Origin: Candidatus Zixiibacteriota bacterium
GTDB lineage: Bacteria > Zixibacteria > MSB-5A5 > GN15 > FEB-12
Assembly (NCBI GenBank): GCA_040753875.1
Contig: JBFMDV010000032.1
Coordinates: 86,263-150,262 of the forward strand
DNA: 64,000 nucleotides
Direction: 5' to 3'
Below, one piece after another: positions 43,234-53,665 of the stretch. A program made the translations under genes and the position numbers. Under the pieces are notes generated by a model that searched no databases, had not been told where the DNA came from, and saw only the letters and a list, made by a program, of their open reading frames with translations. Within the stretch, counting starts at the first letter, position 1, and each line of letters starts with the position of its first letter.

Positions 43234-44116
43234 CGCTTTCAACGGCGGGAGCCCGCCACTTCAGGACATTTAGCACCAAGCCGGTGCCGAGCAGGATCAA
43301 CGCGGTGCCGGCCACCATCGTTGGTGTGATCAGTTCGTTAAGAAACATCGCCCCCCACAGCATGCCGAATGCGGGCATCAGAAATGTGACTGTCAGAGCC
43401 TTGGTGGGACCCGCGTCTACGACGAGCCGGAAATAAAGCAAGTATGCGACAGCACTGCACAAGAGCGCGAAGACGATCACTCCGGCGACAATCGTCGGCG
43501 TGATCTCCCCGCGCAGAGGCGAAAATGGCACGGCCGGAAGGAGCAGCAGCCCGGCTGTTAACTGGCTGGCCCCGGCGACGGCCATCGGTTTTATACTCGT
43601 GCCAAATCTCTTGATATAGGTGGCGACAAAACCGTAGCAAACAGTGGCCCCGATACAGGCCAGCACCGCCAGCGCGAACATCGGACCCGGAGTCACCGAG
43701 CCGAGCTTGACCACCATCATTACGCCGATCGCTCCGATAACCAGCCCGGCCAGTTTTTTGAACGTGAATCGCTCGCCAAGCAGCATGGCAGCGAACAGCG
43801 CTCCGAAGAACGGTGCCGTGGAGTTCAATATGACCGAGAGCGAAGCCGGGATATGCAGAGCCGCAAACGAGAACAAGAAAAACGGCAAGGCCGAGTTGAG
43901 GGCGCCTATCAGAATGTACTGCTTCCAGTACTGCCGCCATTCCAGGTCTAACTTGATGGCACGGAAATATATCAGAAGAGCGATACCGGCAATCAGCACC
44001 CGAAGGTCCGCGGTCAAAACCGGACCAAGTACGGGCGCGAGGACTCGCATGAAAATAAACGAGCCGCCCCAGATGGCCGCCAGGATCACCAGCCGGACGG
44101 TGTCAGCGGTTCGCAT
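43223..44116 (-). CDS. EamA/DMT-family transporter
   Basis: 297 residues with ten hydrophobic helices in two five-helix EamA halves (AAIWGGSFIFMRVLAPVLGP starts the first; AVLACIGATVCYGFVATYIK starts the second). The drug/metabolite transporters export amino acids, nucleotide-like compounds or drugs; the substrate cannot be read. It starts 14 bases inside the ada gene on the same strand, so the pair is cotranscribed, possibly to remove a compound formed under alkylation stress (inference). Confidence 0.92.
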   Translation of the reverse strand: MRTADTVRLVILAAIWGGSFIFMRVLAPVLGPVLTADLRVLIAGIALLIYFRAIKLDLEWRQYWKQYILIGALNSALPFFLFSFAALHIPASLSVILNSTAPFFGALFAAMLLGERFTFKKLAGLVIGAIGVMMVVKLGSVTPGPMFALAVLACIGATVCYGFVATYIKRFGTSIKPMAVAGASQLTAGLLLLPAVPFSPLRGEITPTIVAGVIVFALLCSAVAYLLYFRLVVDAGPTKALTVTFLMPAFGMLWGAMFLNELITPTMVAGTALILLGTGLVLNVLKWRAPAVESVRN

Positions 44117-45221
44117 GCTGACCTTGGGACCCGGTTACTGAAGCACCTTGCGTCAGGCTCTGGTTTGCCGACTGAGCCATCACGTGCTTCTCGTGGTCAA
44201 GCAGCCATTGCTTCCGCCAGATGCCGCCGCCATAACCGCACAGGCTGCCGTCGGAACGAATCACCCGATGACACGGGATGACAATGGCGAGCCGATTCTG
44301 TCCATTGGCACGACCAACCGCCCGTACGGCACTCGAACGGCCAACCTTGCGGGCAAGTTCGGCGTAGGACCAGGTACACCCCGGCGGGATCCGCTGCAGA
44401 TTCTCCCAGACGGCCGTCTCGAATTCCGAACCGGAAGTCACGAGCGCGAGTGAGAAGCTCAGCGACCTCCCCTCATAGTACGCCTTCACTTCGTCCCCTA
44501 TCTGATCAAGATACCGATGTTCTCCCGGCACGATATAGGCGCCGGTCTGTTTTCTCAGGCGGACAATCTCGTTCTCCAGTCCCCGTCGGTCGACAAATTC
44601 GAGCAGGTGAAGGCCGGCATCATCGGCCAGTGCCAGCATGGCCCCGAGGGGTGTGTCAATCCATCGGGCATACAGGCATCGAATCCCCTTGGCGCGACTT
44701 GGCGGCATTCCGAAAAGTTGCTTGAACGCATCATAAAAACCGGAGGCCGATTCGAAGCCGTGGTCGATCTGCGCGCCGATGACACTCTCGCCCTTCCGAA
44801 TGTCCCGCAGCGCCAGTCCCATGCGACGGGCACGATGATACGCCTGAAAAGTCATACCGTAGTAACGCTGGAACTGACGGCGTGCGGTCGAGGGATCGAT
44901 TCCCCTGGCGCGAAGTTCCGCATCGCGAATCCGCCGAACTGGTGACTCATCGACCGCGTCAGCCAGCTGCTTGACCAGTTCGGGCGGACGTTTGTCTCGC
45001 TCCATCGGATGGCATCGCGAACAGGGGCGGTACCCGGCGAAAAGCGCCTCCTGCTGCGACGGGAAAAACTCGATATTCCCCTGCTTTGGTTTACGGGCGG
45101 CGCAGGTCGGCCTGCAAAAAATGCCGGTGGTTCGGACCCCCACATAGAATACGACCTCATAGGCGCTGTCTCGATTCAACAGCGCCTGATACATGATGTC
45201 AGGCGATGGCAGCTTGCTCAC
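44103..45221 (-). CDS. ada: Ada: bifunctional AraC-type activator and O6-alkylguanine-DNA alkyltransferase
   Basis: 372 residues from the GTG at 45221 (AAGGAG 7 bases upstream); the ORF opens further up without a site. The N-terminal Ada domain holds four zinc-site Cys (GIFCRPTCAARKP, GYRPCSRCHP), and one is methylated by phosphotriesters. An AraC helix-turn-helix region follows (DPSTARRQFQRYYGMTFQAY), then the MGMT domain with active-site IPCHRV. The protein repairs alkylated DNA and, once methylated, turns on the adaptive response. The C-terminal tail of about 25 residues is extra and Gln/Ser-rich. It is followed by an overlapping DMT transporter. Confidence 0.95.
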   Translation of the reverse strand: MSKLPSPDIMYQALLNRDSAYEVVFYVGVRTTGIFCRPTCAARKPKQGNIEFFPSQQEALFAGYRPCSRCHPMERDKRPPELVKQLADAVDESPVRRIRDAELRARGIDPSTARRQFQRYYGMTFQAYHRARRMGLALRDIRKGESVIGAQIDHGFESASGFYDAFKQLFGMPPSRAKGIRCLYARWIDTPLGAMLALADDAGLHLLEFVDRRGLENEIVRLRKQTGAYIVPGEHRYLDQIGDEVKAYYEGRSLSFSLALVTSGSEFETAVWENLQRIPPGCTWSYAELARKVGRSSAVRAVGRANGQNRLAIVIPCHRVIRSDGSLCGYGGGIWRKQWLLDHEKHVMAQSANQSLTQGASVTGSQGQHANR

Positions 45222-45390
45222 ATTCACTCTCCTTGCGGCTGGAGAACCATACTCCACTGAACGACGTCGCATCAGGGTATGTGCCCATCGGTTGTTTGTT
45301 TTCTTGCCGCAAGGTACCGCCGGCCACAAGAGCCTGCATCCGATTTTGAGGCACCAAATTCTTTTCTTTGGAGAACCGAGAATCCGCAGA

Positions 45391-45897
45391 TCAAACCGTC
45401 GGCGGGTTCATCCCCCTGCCGGCCCATTCCTCCATCGATGGTCCATACACGCCCGGCACTTTGAGCCCTGCCTGCCGCATCAGTACGGTCATCTGCCCGC
45501 GGTGGTGAATCTCGTGACGGATCAGTACGCTCAGCGTGAAACTCCGTTTCCATTTATATGCGCCGTACATGGTGTCCTCGGTCTCCAGCGAGGCATCGGC
45601 CCAGTGGCGCTTGAGATTGTCGCCCAACTCTTTTGTTACCGCGGCGTAAGCCTTCTGGATCTCGGCGGCAGTCTTCGGCACCGGAGCCTCTGGATCAACA
45701 CTCGTGAATTTCATCCCGGTCTGCGACATCATCTCGGCATACGTCGTTGTGATATGCCAGGCCATGCGGCCAAGGGTCCGATGGTCCTTGGCCACGCTTT
45801 GGGACAGGGAGGCATCGGTGAGCGCGTTCATCATTTTCTGAGTCTCGCTCGATTCGTGTCCCCAGTCCTGTTCAAACTCGGCGATCGTCTTGAACAT
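45391..45897 (-). CDS. DinB-family metal-dependent protein
   Basis: 168 residues of the DinB_2 four-helix fold. The three metal His are in RMAWHITTTY (helix 2) and LIRHEIHHRGQ (helix 3). DinB-like proteins include thiol S-transferases using bacillithiol or mycothiol and others of unknown function. In this genome the thiol is unknown. It lies close behind ada on the same strand, 169 bases apart, though no common promoter can be shown. The DNA-damage link of the original DinB name is historical, so function is open. Confidence 0.9.
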   Translation of the reverse strand: MFKTIAEFEQDWGHESSETQKMMNALTDASLSQSVAKDHRTLGRMAWHITTTYAEMMSQTGMKFTSVDPEAPVPKTAAEIQKAYAAVTKELGDNLKRHWADASLETEDTMYGAYKWKRSFTLSVLIRHEIHHRGQMTVLMRQAGLKVPGVYGPSMEEWAGRGMNPPTV

Positions 45898-46032
45898 GAA
45901 TTTCTCTCCTTTAATCGAATATGACGATTGGCGAATACAGTAGAAATGTATACGAATGACCCTGTTCGTTGGCCATCACATTATCGCTATACGAGCTTTC
46001 CCGGAATAGTCACAGGCCAATCAGGTAGTGCC

Positions 46033-46989
46033 CTATGTCAGTCTGATATTGACCGTCCCACCGAGAATCGCTTCAACTTTCTCAACTACCGCCACGCTTA
46101 ACTCGAACTCTGAGGCAGCGATGTTTTCTTTCAATTGGTTTTCATCGGTGGCGCCCGTCAAAACTGCACTGATCTCCGGCAATCGCAGCGCCCAAGCGAG
46201 CGCCAGTTGGCTCACTTTCACATTGTACGAATCCGCCAGCGCTGTAAGCTTGCGGACTTTGGCGATGTTCTCATCGGTGAGGTCCTTCTTGAGCCATTCC
46301 GTACTGGCCCCGCGTGTTCCGGCAGGGGTGCCATCATTGTACTTTCCGGTCAGCAACCCCTGGGCCAGGGGAGACCAGACGGTCAACCCCAGACCGTACT
46401 TGCCGCATACGGGAATGATCTCCATCTCAATATGCCGGTCCAGCATGTTGTAGCGCGGCTGCTCGACAATCGGCCGATAGGCATTGAAGCGGTCCGCATC
46501 GCCGATCGCCCGCTCGATCTGAGCCTCGGTCCAGACCGAGGTGCCCCAATACAGGATCTTGCCGCTTCGAATCAGGTCGTCCATCGCCCGTACGGTTTCT
46601 TCAACTTCGGTATCCGGGTCGAAACGATGGCAGAAATAGATGTCGATATACTCGACGCCGATACGCCGAAGGGAATTGTCGATCGATTCCATGATATGTT
46701 TGCGGCTGAGGCCCCGGTCGTTGACATTGTCCGACATCGGCCAGAACAACTTGGTGGATATTACCAGGTCGCTCCGTTTGCAATCGCGAATCGCCTGACC
46801 GACCACCTTTTCGGCCTCGCCACGGGCGTAGATGTCCGACAGATCGATGAAGTTCACTCCCTGGTCGATCGCGGCTTTCACGATGCGCTCGGTTCTGGCT
46901 CCGTCCACCGAGCCGCCGAAAGTCAGCCAGCCCCCCAGTGCGATCTCGGAGATCTTTAACCCGGACCTGCCCACTCGACGATAGTTCAT
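46033..46989 (-). CDS. Aldo/keto reductase (YghZ/Kv-beta-like)
   Basis: 318 residues. The TIM-barrel start is MNYRRVGRSGLKISEIALGG. The catalytic tetrad is visible: Asp and Tyr in FIDLSDIYARGEAE, Lys in VISTKLFW and His in IYFCHRFDPDTEVEE. The NADPH-binding end has WSPLAQGLLTGKY and a late GATDENQLKENI. It fits the AKR6/AKR14 group that reduces methylglyoxal and other aldehydes. It lies alone on the minus strand, 92 bases before the large TPR gene's end. Confidence 0.94.
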   Translation of the reverse strand: MNYRRVGRSGLKISEIALGGWLTFGGSVDGARTERIVKAAIDQGVNFIDLSDIYARGEAEKVVGQAIRDCKRSDLVISTKLFWPMSDNVNDRGLSRKHIMESIDNSLRRIGVEYIDIYFCHRFDPDTEVEETVRAMDDLIRSGKILYWGTSVWTEAQIERAIGDADRFNAYRPIVEQPRYNMLDRHIEMEIIPVCGKYGLGLTVWSPLAQGLLTGKYNDGTPAGTRGASTEWLKKDLTDENIAKVRKLTALADSYNVKVSQLALAWALRLPEISAVLTGATDENQLKENIAASEFELSVAVVEKVEAILGGTVNIRLT

Positions 46990-47081
46990 GAATACGTCCC
47001 CTTAAACGATTGATTTCTTCACGTGACGACAATAACGCACAAAGGTGGGTCTTTGGCAACTGGCCCGCTGGTGAGATGTCA

Positions 47082-49115
47082 TCACCATTTCAGTCCGGGA
47101 TTGGCGGCTGCTTTCTGACGGATATAGCTGCTGTCCATCCCGTGCTCAAGGGCAATGTGATACGCCTGCGAGGCCAGGTCCGGCCGGTTGCGCTCAAGAT
47201 ACAGGTCCCCCATCCGCTGGAAGAACTCGTAACCAAACTCCCGCATGGCGGCGAGTCTCCGAAGATGTGCTATCGAGCTGTCCTCTCGGTGAAGCCCGTA
47301 GAATGCGGCCGTCAGATTGATATGAGCATTCGGTATGGTGCTGTCGAGTTGCAGGACCCGTCGCAGGACGGCCACCGCGTCGGCAAACTGCTCTTTTCGT
47401 ACATGGGCCGAGCCAAGGTTGTTAAGAATGGCCGCGGAATATGGATTAAGGCCATCGGCAATCAGGAGCATCGTCTGCGCGCTGTCCAGATACCCCAGGT
47501 CGAGATAGCACACCCCCAGATTTGAATAGCCGTCGGCCAGCAGCGGATTGACCGTGATCGCCTGCCGCGCCCAGGCGGCGGCTTCGCCGAACTTCCCTTC
47601 ATTGATAAGCTGCCCGGCTTTTCGATTGTAACCCATCTCGGGATAGTCCCGCTCATATTGTTCTTCCAGCTCGGCTACGATAGTCTGATTGCCGGCCGTC
47701 CGGTGATACTCCATCAAAACCGGCCAGGCGTTCTTGCTCTTGACCTTGTCCAGCTTGAGGTAATCCTCGATATGACTCACCGCCACCCGCGGCGTGGCCT
47801 GGGAGTCGACACGTGGTCCTAATACAAGCAGACCCATAACGATTGACAGCATCACCGCCGTGGTGCGATGCCGCTCCGATGGCTGGTAACGGAGTGTCAA
47901 GTAATAGCCCCTCAGGGCCATCGGCACGCCTACAAATGCAAACAGGTCCCAGTCGCGGGGCAGGCCCAGTTTGGGGTTGAAGATAAAAAGGGCGCCAAAC
48001 GCGGAAAGAAAAAGGATGGCCAGAAATCGATCCACAGGTTCTCTTTTGATCCCTTTGACCGGCGAGCTGATCCATGCGGTCATCAACACGGGCAGCCCCG
48101 GCAACAGCATTATGAGGAAGTTGCTAATGTCGAGCAGTCGACGTGGTGCGAACAGAGTCTCACCGTCAGCTGCGAACCGGTCCGCGAAAAGCGGGATGAT
48201 GGCAAACCGAAAGAAATAATAGTGGGTGGAGATATAGTAGTACACGACAGCCCCAATCGCCACGGCCGCGATGGCGATCAGCCACTTCGTCGAGGTTGCT
48301 GTCCGCCCCAGTGCCTTTCCTACGGCCGAATTCCGCACGAGCAGGTATACCAGAGCGGGTGTCAGGATAACCCCGAAAATGTGCAGCAGCGTCGCCATGA
48401 CAGCCGGAATCAGCGCCCACCATCGCGAGATTTTCCCGGCAAGCGCCAGCACTCCTGCGAGCCCAAAGGCGAGCACGGCAAACACGAACAGCGCGTAATG
48501 CTCGACATACCCGAAATACAGAAGCATGAACCCGGAACTGCCCACACCCAGTGTGAATAGATATCGATGGCGGTTCTGTTCGAACAAATGGCGGGCACTG
48601 AGGATCAGCAATGCCAGCACGCCAATGCCGGCTGTCCACGAAATAAGCTGGAATGTCTTAAGCGCTGTGTCGTCGGTGTCTGCACCAATCAGGTCGAACA
48701 GGGTATAGTGCAGTTTCGAGGTAAACATGTCCCACGACTTCACGGGTGGTACATGATCGGCCAGCCGCTGGAGCAACTGGTAACCATCGCCAAGAAAAAA
48801 CGTCTGCGAGTGAAACTGAACGAAGAGTACGGTCGTGATCGCCGCTACTACTGTGGATACGATATAGAATCGAAAAGTCGAACTGGCGCCATCGGCAATC
48901 AGCTTGCCGGACAACCACAGGGCAAACGGGCCGCCGCCAAGGGCAAATAGCACAACCCCGTACCAGGCCCAGTCCGGCCAGTACGCCCACCAGTTGACTC
49001 CCCAGAGGCGAGTGTGCGGGACGAGCGAAGCGACAAGCAAGAGGGCAACAGTAGCGTAGTAGGCGATAAGGAGTTGAATCGAGTGGTCGCGATCCGATTT
49101 TTCGGGTTGTGTCAT
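47082..49115 (-). CDS. Large membrane protein with C-terminal TPR repeats
   Basis: 677 residues: about ten to eleven hydrophobic helices in the first 430 residues (for example YYATVALLLVASLVPHTRLW and YFGYVEHYALFVFAVLAFGL), then a soluble part with about four TPRs (LLADGYSNLGVCYLDLGYLD; AAILNNLGSAHVRKEQFADA; AHINLTAAFYGLHREDSS). The topology recalls GT-C or O-antigen-ligase-like proteins with TPR tails, but I do not see a certain catalytic motif; FFLGDGYQLLQRLADHVPP after helix 3 may be a luminal loop of GT-C type. It stands next to another TPR gene and near nucleotide-sugar genes, so a glycan role is possible. Confidence 0.8.
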   Translation of the reverse strand: MTQPEKSDRDHSIQLLIAYYATVALLLVASLVPHTRLWGVNWWAYWPDWAWYGVVLFALGGGPFALWLSGKLIADGASSTFRFYIVSTVVAAITTVLFVQFHSQTFFLGDGYQLLQRLADHVPPVKSWDMFTSKLHYTLFDLIGADTDDTALKTFQLISWTAGIGVLALLILSARHLFEQNRHRYLFTLGVGSSGFMLLYFGYVEHYALFVFAVLAFGLAGVLALAGKISRWWALIPAVMATLLHIFGVILTPALVYLLVRNSAVGKALGRTATSTKWLIAIAAVAIGAVVYYYISTHYYFFRFAIIPLFADRFAADGETLFAPRRLLDISNFLIMLLPGLPVLMTAWISSPVKGIKREPVDRFLAILFLSAFGALFIFNPKLGLPRDWDLFAFVGVPMALRGYYLTLRYQPSERHRTTAVMLSIVMGLLVLGPRVDSQATPRVAVSHIEDYLKLDKVKSKNAWPVLMEYHRTAGNQTIVAELEEQYERDYPEMGYNRKAGQLINEGKFGEAAAWARQAITVNPLLADGYSNLGVCYLDLGYLDSAQTMLLIADGLNPYSAAILNNLGSAHVRKEQFADAVAVLRRVLQLDSTIPNAHINLTAAFYGLHREDSSIAHLRRLAAMREFGYEFFQRMGDLYLERNRPDLASQAYHIALEHGMDSSYIRQKAAANPGLKW

Positions 49116-49133
49116 CGAGTGAACCCTGTCACT

Positions 49134-50033
49134 CTATTTCTTGGCCTGTGCGATCCGCTTGTTGATTTGTTCCCAGATATCGGGAGCCGATGATTCATAC
49201 CCGGCCTGACGGTACGAATCACGCGCCTGCATCAGCAGTGTCACCCCCTCTGATTTTTTCCCCTGAGCGATGTACACCTCCGCCATGTCGTGCGCAGTTT
49301 GCCCGATGACGCTGTGGTCGCCAAGCCGTTCCGCCCAGGCCAGCGACGGACGAAGCCATTGCATCGCCTCATCGAATCGGTTGAGCATGCGGTAGGTCAT
49401 CCCGATCGAGTAATCGGCCACCAGCTTGGCCCGCTCATCGGAGAAGCGCCAGTGGTATTCACGAGCCTTGAGATAGCAGTCGAGCGCCTCCTCGAATTTG
49501 CCCGTGTCGTAATAGGTCGCACCGAGGTTGTTCCAGAGCGGGCCCAGCCAGTTGTCGGCATCGGAGCTTTCCGCAATGGCGATCCCCCGGCGGCACCATT
49601 CGATCTGGTCGTCAACCGACTCCGCCACGATCGCGTTCATATTGGCGGCGTCGACAGCCCGCGCCGCCAGATTGTTATTGGCACAGAACGTGTACATATC
49701 CTGGAACGTCTGGCGGGCGTCGAGAAGGTTCTGGGATTTCCATTCGTACCGCCCTTTTACGCTCAGGTAACGTGACCAGCCCATCGGGTCCGTTTCAACG
49801 GCTTTGGCCGAGGCCTCTTTCAGCCAATTAAGACCGTCCTCTTTGTTCCCCTGGATCAGACTGACGCGCGCGATCTGCGCCAATGCTTCCACCTCGACCG
49901 GACGATTGAACTCCTGCCGGGCCAACTCGCAGGCCCGGCGGTAATGGTCCAGAGCCTCACCATATTGTTTGGCCTGGAACGACTCGTCGGCAGACTTCAA
50001 TGCGGCGTCGGCGGTCAGATCGGACTGATTCAC
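49134..50033 (-). CDS. TPR-repeat protein
   Basis: 299 residues from the GTG at 50033, which has GGAGG just upstream; the longer open frame crosses into the divergent gmd gene and is not used. The protein is soluble and built from about six TPR-like helical pairs (KSADESFQAKQYGEALDHYR; AQIARVSLIQGNKEDGLNWL; GATYYDTGKFEEALDCYLKA; AHDMAEVYIAQGKKSEGVTL). There is no signal peptide or catalytic domain, so it is a scaffold or adaptor. It ends 18 bases before the membrane TPR gene starts, so the two are likely an operon. Confidence 0.88.
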   Translation of the reverse strand: MNQSDLTADAALKSADESFQAKQYGEALDHYRRACELARQEFNRPVEVEALAQIARVSLIQGNKEDGLNWLKEASAKAVETDPMGWSRYLSVKGRYEWKSQNLLDARQTFQDMYTFCANNNLAARAVDAANMNAIVAESVDDQIEWCRRGIAIAESSDADNWLGPLWNNLGATYYDTGKFEEALDCYLKAREYHWRFSDERAKLVADYSIGMTYRMLNRFDEAMQWLRPSLAWAERLGDHSVIGQTAHDMAEVYIAQGKKSEGVTLLMQARDSYRQAGYESSAPDIWEQINKRIAQAKK

Positions 50034-50146
50034 TATTCCTCCAGAACGGTGCGGTGTCGCGCTCAGGGCGAATATACGGTAGTCGGATGGACTGACGCCA
50101 ACGAAAACGGAGCAGCCTGAGGCAGGATCGCCCCCCCCAATTCCGT

Positions 50147-52195
<2,049 letters not shown>

Positions 52196-52208
52196 GGAGA
52201 TTGACAGT

Positions 52209-53549
52209 ATGGCATCCAAGGCCACCAAGAGATCGCAACCGGCCGACGAACTGATCACCCGCATCCGTACCCGCACGGCGGTACCCGGCGTGATCGGTCT
52301 GGGGTACGTAGGCCTGCCGCTGGCCATGGTTCTGGCCGAAGCAGGTTTCAAAGTCCTCGGTTTCGATATATCCAAACCGAAGGTGAAGTTGCTGAACTCC
52401 GGCAGATCGGATATCGACGATATCTCCGATGCCGAAGTGCGCACGACGGTCAATTCCGGCAAGTTCTCCGCTACCGATGATCCCAAGCGGATTGCGCAAA
52501 TGGACACGATATCGATCTGTGTCCCCACGCCGTTGTCGAAGACCAAAGACCCGGATGTAAGCTACATTCTGAGAGCTGTCGAAATGGTCCAGGCAAACCT
52601 GAAACGGGGTGCCCTGGTCGTGCTCGAATCGACCACCTATCCCGGCACGACCGAAGACTTGATCCTGCCAAAACTCGAAGAGACCGGTCTCAAAGTTGGC
52701 CGTGATTTCTTCCTGGCCTTCTCGCCGGAGCGCGTGGACCCCGGGAATCCGAAATTCAACACCAAGAATACACCGCGCGTGGTGGGCGGCGTCACTCCCG
52801 ACTGCACCCGGGTAGCGATGGCCTTCTACGAGCAGACACTCCCGCTCGTGCAGGCAGTTTCGTCGACTCAGGCAGCCGAAATGGTCAAACTGCTGGAAAA
52901 CACCTTCCGTTCGGTGAATATCGGGCTGGTCAACGAGGTCGCCCTCATGTGCGATCGGCTGAAGATCAACGTGTGGGAGATCATCGAGGCCGCCTCCACC
53001 AAGCCTTTTGGTTTCATGCCGTTTTATCCGGGCCCCGGTCTCGGCGGGCACTGCATACCGATCGACCCGCACTATCTGTCCTGGAAACTCAAGTCGCTGA
53101 ACTATTATGCACGCTTTATCGAGCTGGCCGGCGAGATCAACAGCCATATGCCGGAATATGTCACGGAGCGGGCGATCCGCCTGCTCAATACCCGCAGCGG
53201 CCTGGCGTTGAGCAAGGCGACCGTTCTCGTACTAGGGCTGGCGTACAAGAGGGATATCAAGGATATTCGGGAATCGCCGGCGCTGGACGTCATCAAGCTC
53301 TTCAAGGACCGGGGAGCCAAAGTGCTGTTCAACGATCCGCATGTTCCGGAATTCGAAATGGACGGAAAACGGGTCAGGTCAACCAAGGTCACCGAAGCGC
53401 TGCTCAAGCAGACTGACCTCGTCGTCATCGTAACCGACCATACTTCCTATGAGTATCAGTGGATCGTCGATCACTCTAAGCTGGTGTTTGACACTCGTAA
53501 CGCCACCAAGAAAGTGAGACGTAATCGCGATCGGATCGAGCTTTTGTAA
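52209..53549 (+). CDS. Nucleotide-sugar (UDP-N-acetyl-hexosamine type) dehydrogenase
   Basis: 446 residues from the ATG at 52209 (AGGAG 9 bases upstream). The UDP-Glc/GDP-Man dehydrogenase family layout: VIGLGYVGLPLAMVLAEAGF at the start, ICVPTPLSKTKDPDVSY, ESTTYPGTTEDL, FLAFSPERVDPGN, VKLLENTFRSVNIGLVNE, and the active-site Cys in GPGLGGHCIPIDP, then the C-terminal domain with GLAYKRDIKDIRESPALDV. The AFSPERVDPGN and GGHCIPIDP forms are those of WbpA/WbpO/TviB enzymes that oxidise UDP-GlcNAc or UDP-GalNAc at C6 to a uronic acid. It is the last gene before a strong terminator. Confidence 0.94.
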   Translation: MASKATKRSQPADELITRIRTRTAVPGVIGLGYVGLPLAMVLAEAGFKVLGFDISKPKVKLLNSGRSDIDDISDAEVRTTVNSGKFSATDDPKRIAQMDTISICVPTPLSKTKDPDVSYILRAVEMVQANLKRGALVVLESTTYPGTTEDLILPKLEETGLKVGRDFFLAFSPERVDPGNPKFNTKNTPRVVGGVTPDCTRVAMAFYEQTLPLVQAVSSTQAAEMVKLLENTFRSVNIGLVNEVALMCDRLKINVWEIIEAASTKPFGFMPFYPGPGLGGHCIPIDPHYLSWKLKSLNYYARFIELAGEINSHMPEYVTERAIRLLNTRSGLALSKATVLVLGLAYKRDIKDIRESPALDVIKLFKDRGAKVLFNDPHVPEFEMDGKRVRSTKVTEALLKQTDLVVIVTDHTSYEYQWIVDHSKLVFDTRNATKKVRRNRDRIELL

Positions 53550-53568
53550 CCTGCTCGACACGCCAGGT

Positions 53569-53599
53569 AATAGCCGACCTCAAGGTCGGCTATTTTTTT
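53569..53599 (+). terminator. Strong rho-independent terminator of the gmd operon
   Basis: AATAGCCGACC (53569-53579), loop TCAA, GGTCGGCTATT (53584-53594) and a T run ending at 53599, 20 bases after the dehydrogenase stop. Textbook form. Confidence 0.95.
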
Positions 53600-53665
53600 G
53601 CCGCAGAATGGGTTAAGAGAGTCTGACCGGATGCCGATGATAGGACAGATACGGGGAAAAAGCGA

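Noticed and set aside
47868..48560. Plus-strand frame antisense to the TPR membrane protein
   Set aside because: Arg/His/Gln-rich shadow typical of reading a membrane gene backwards.
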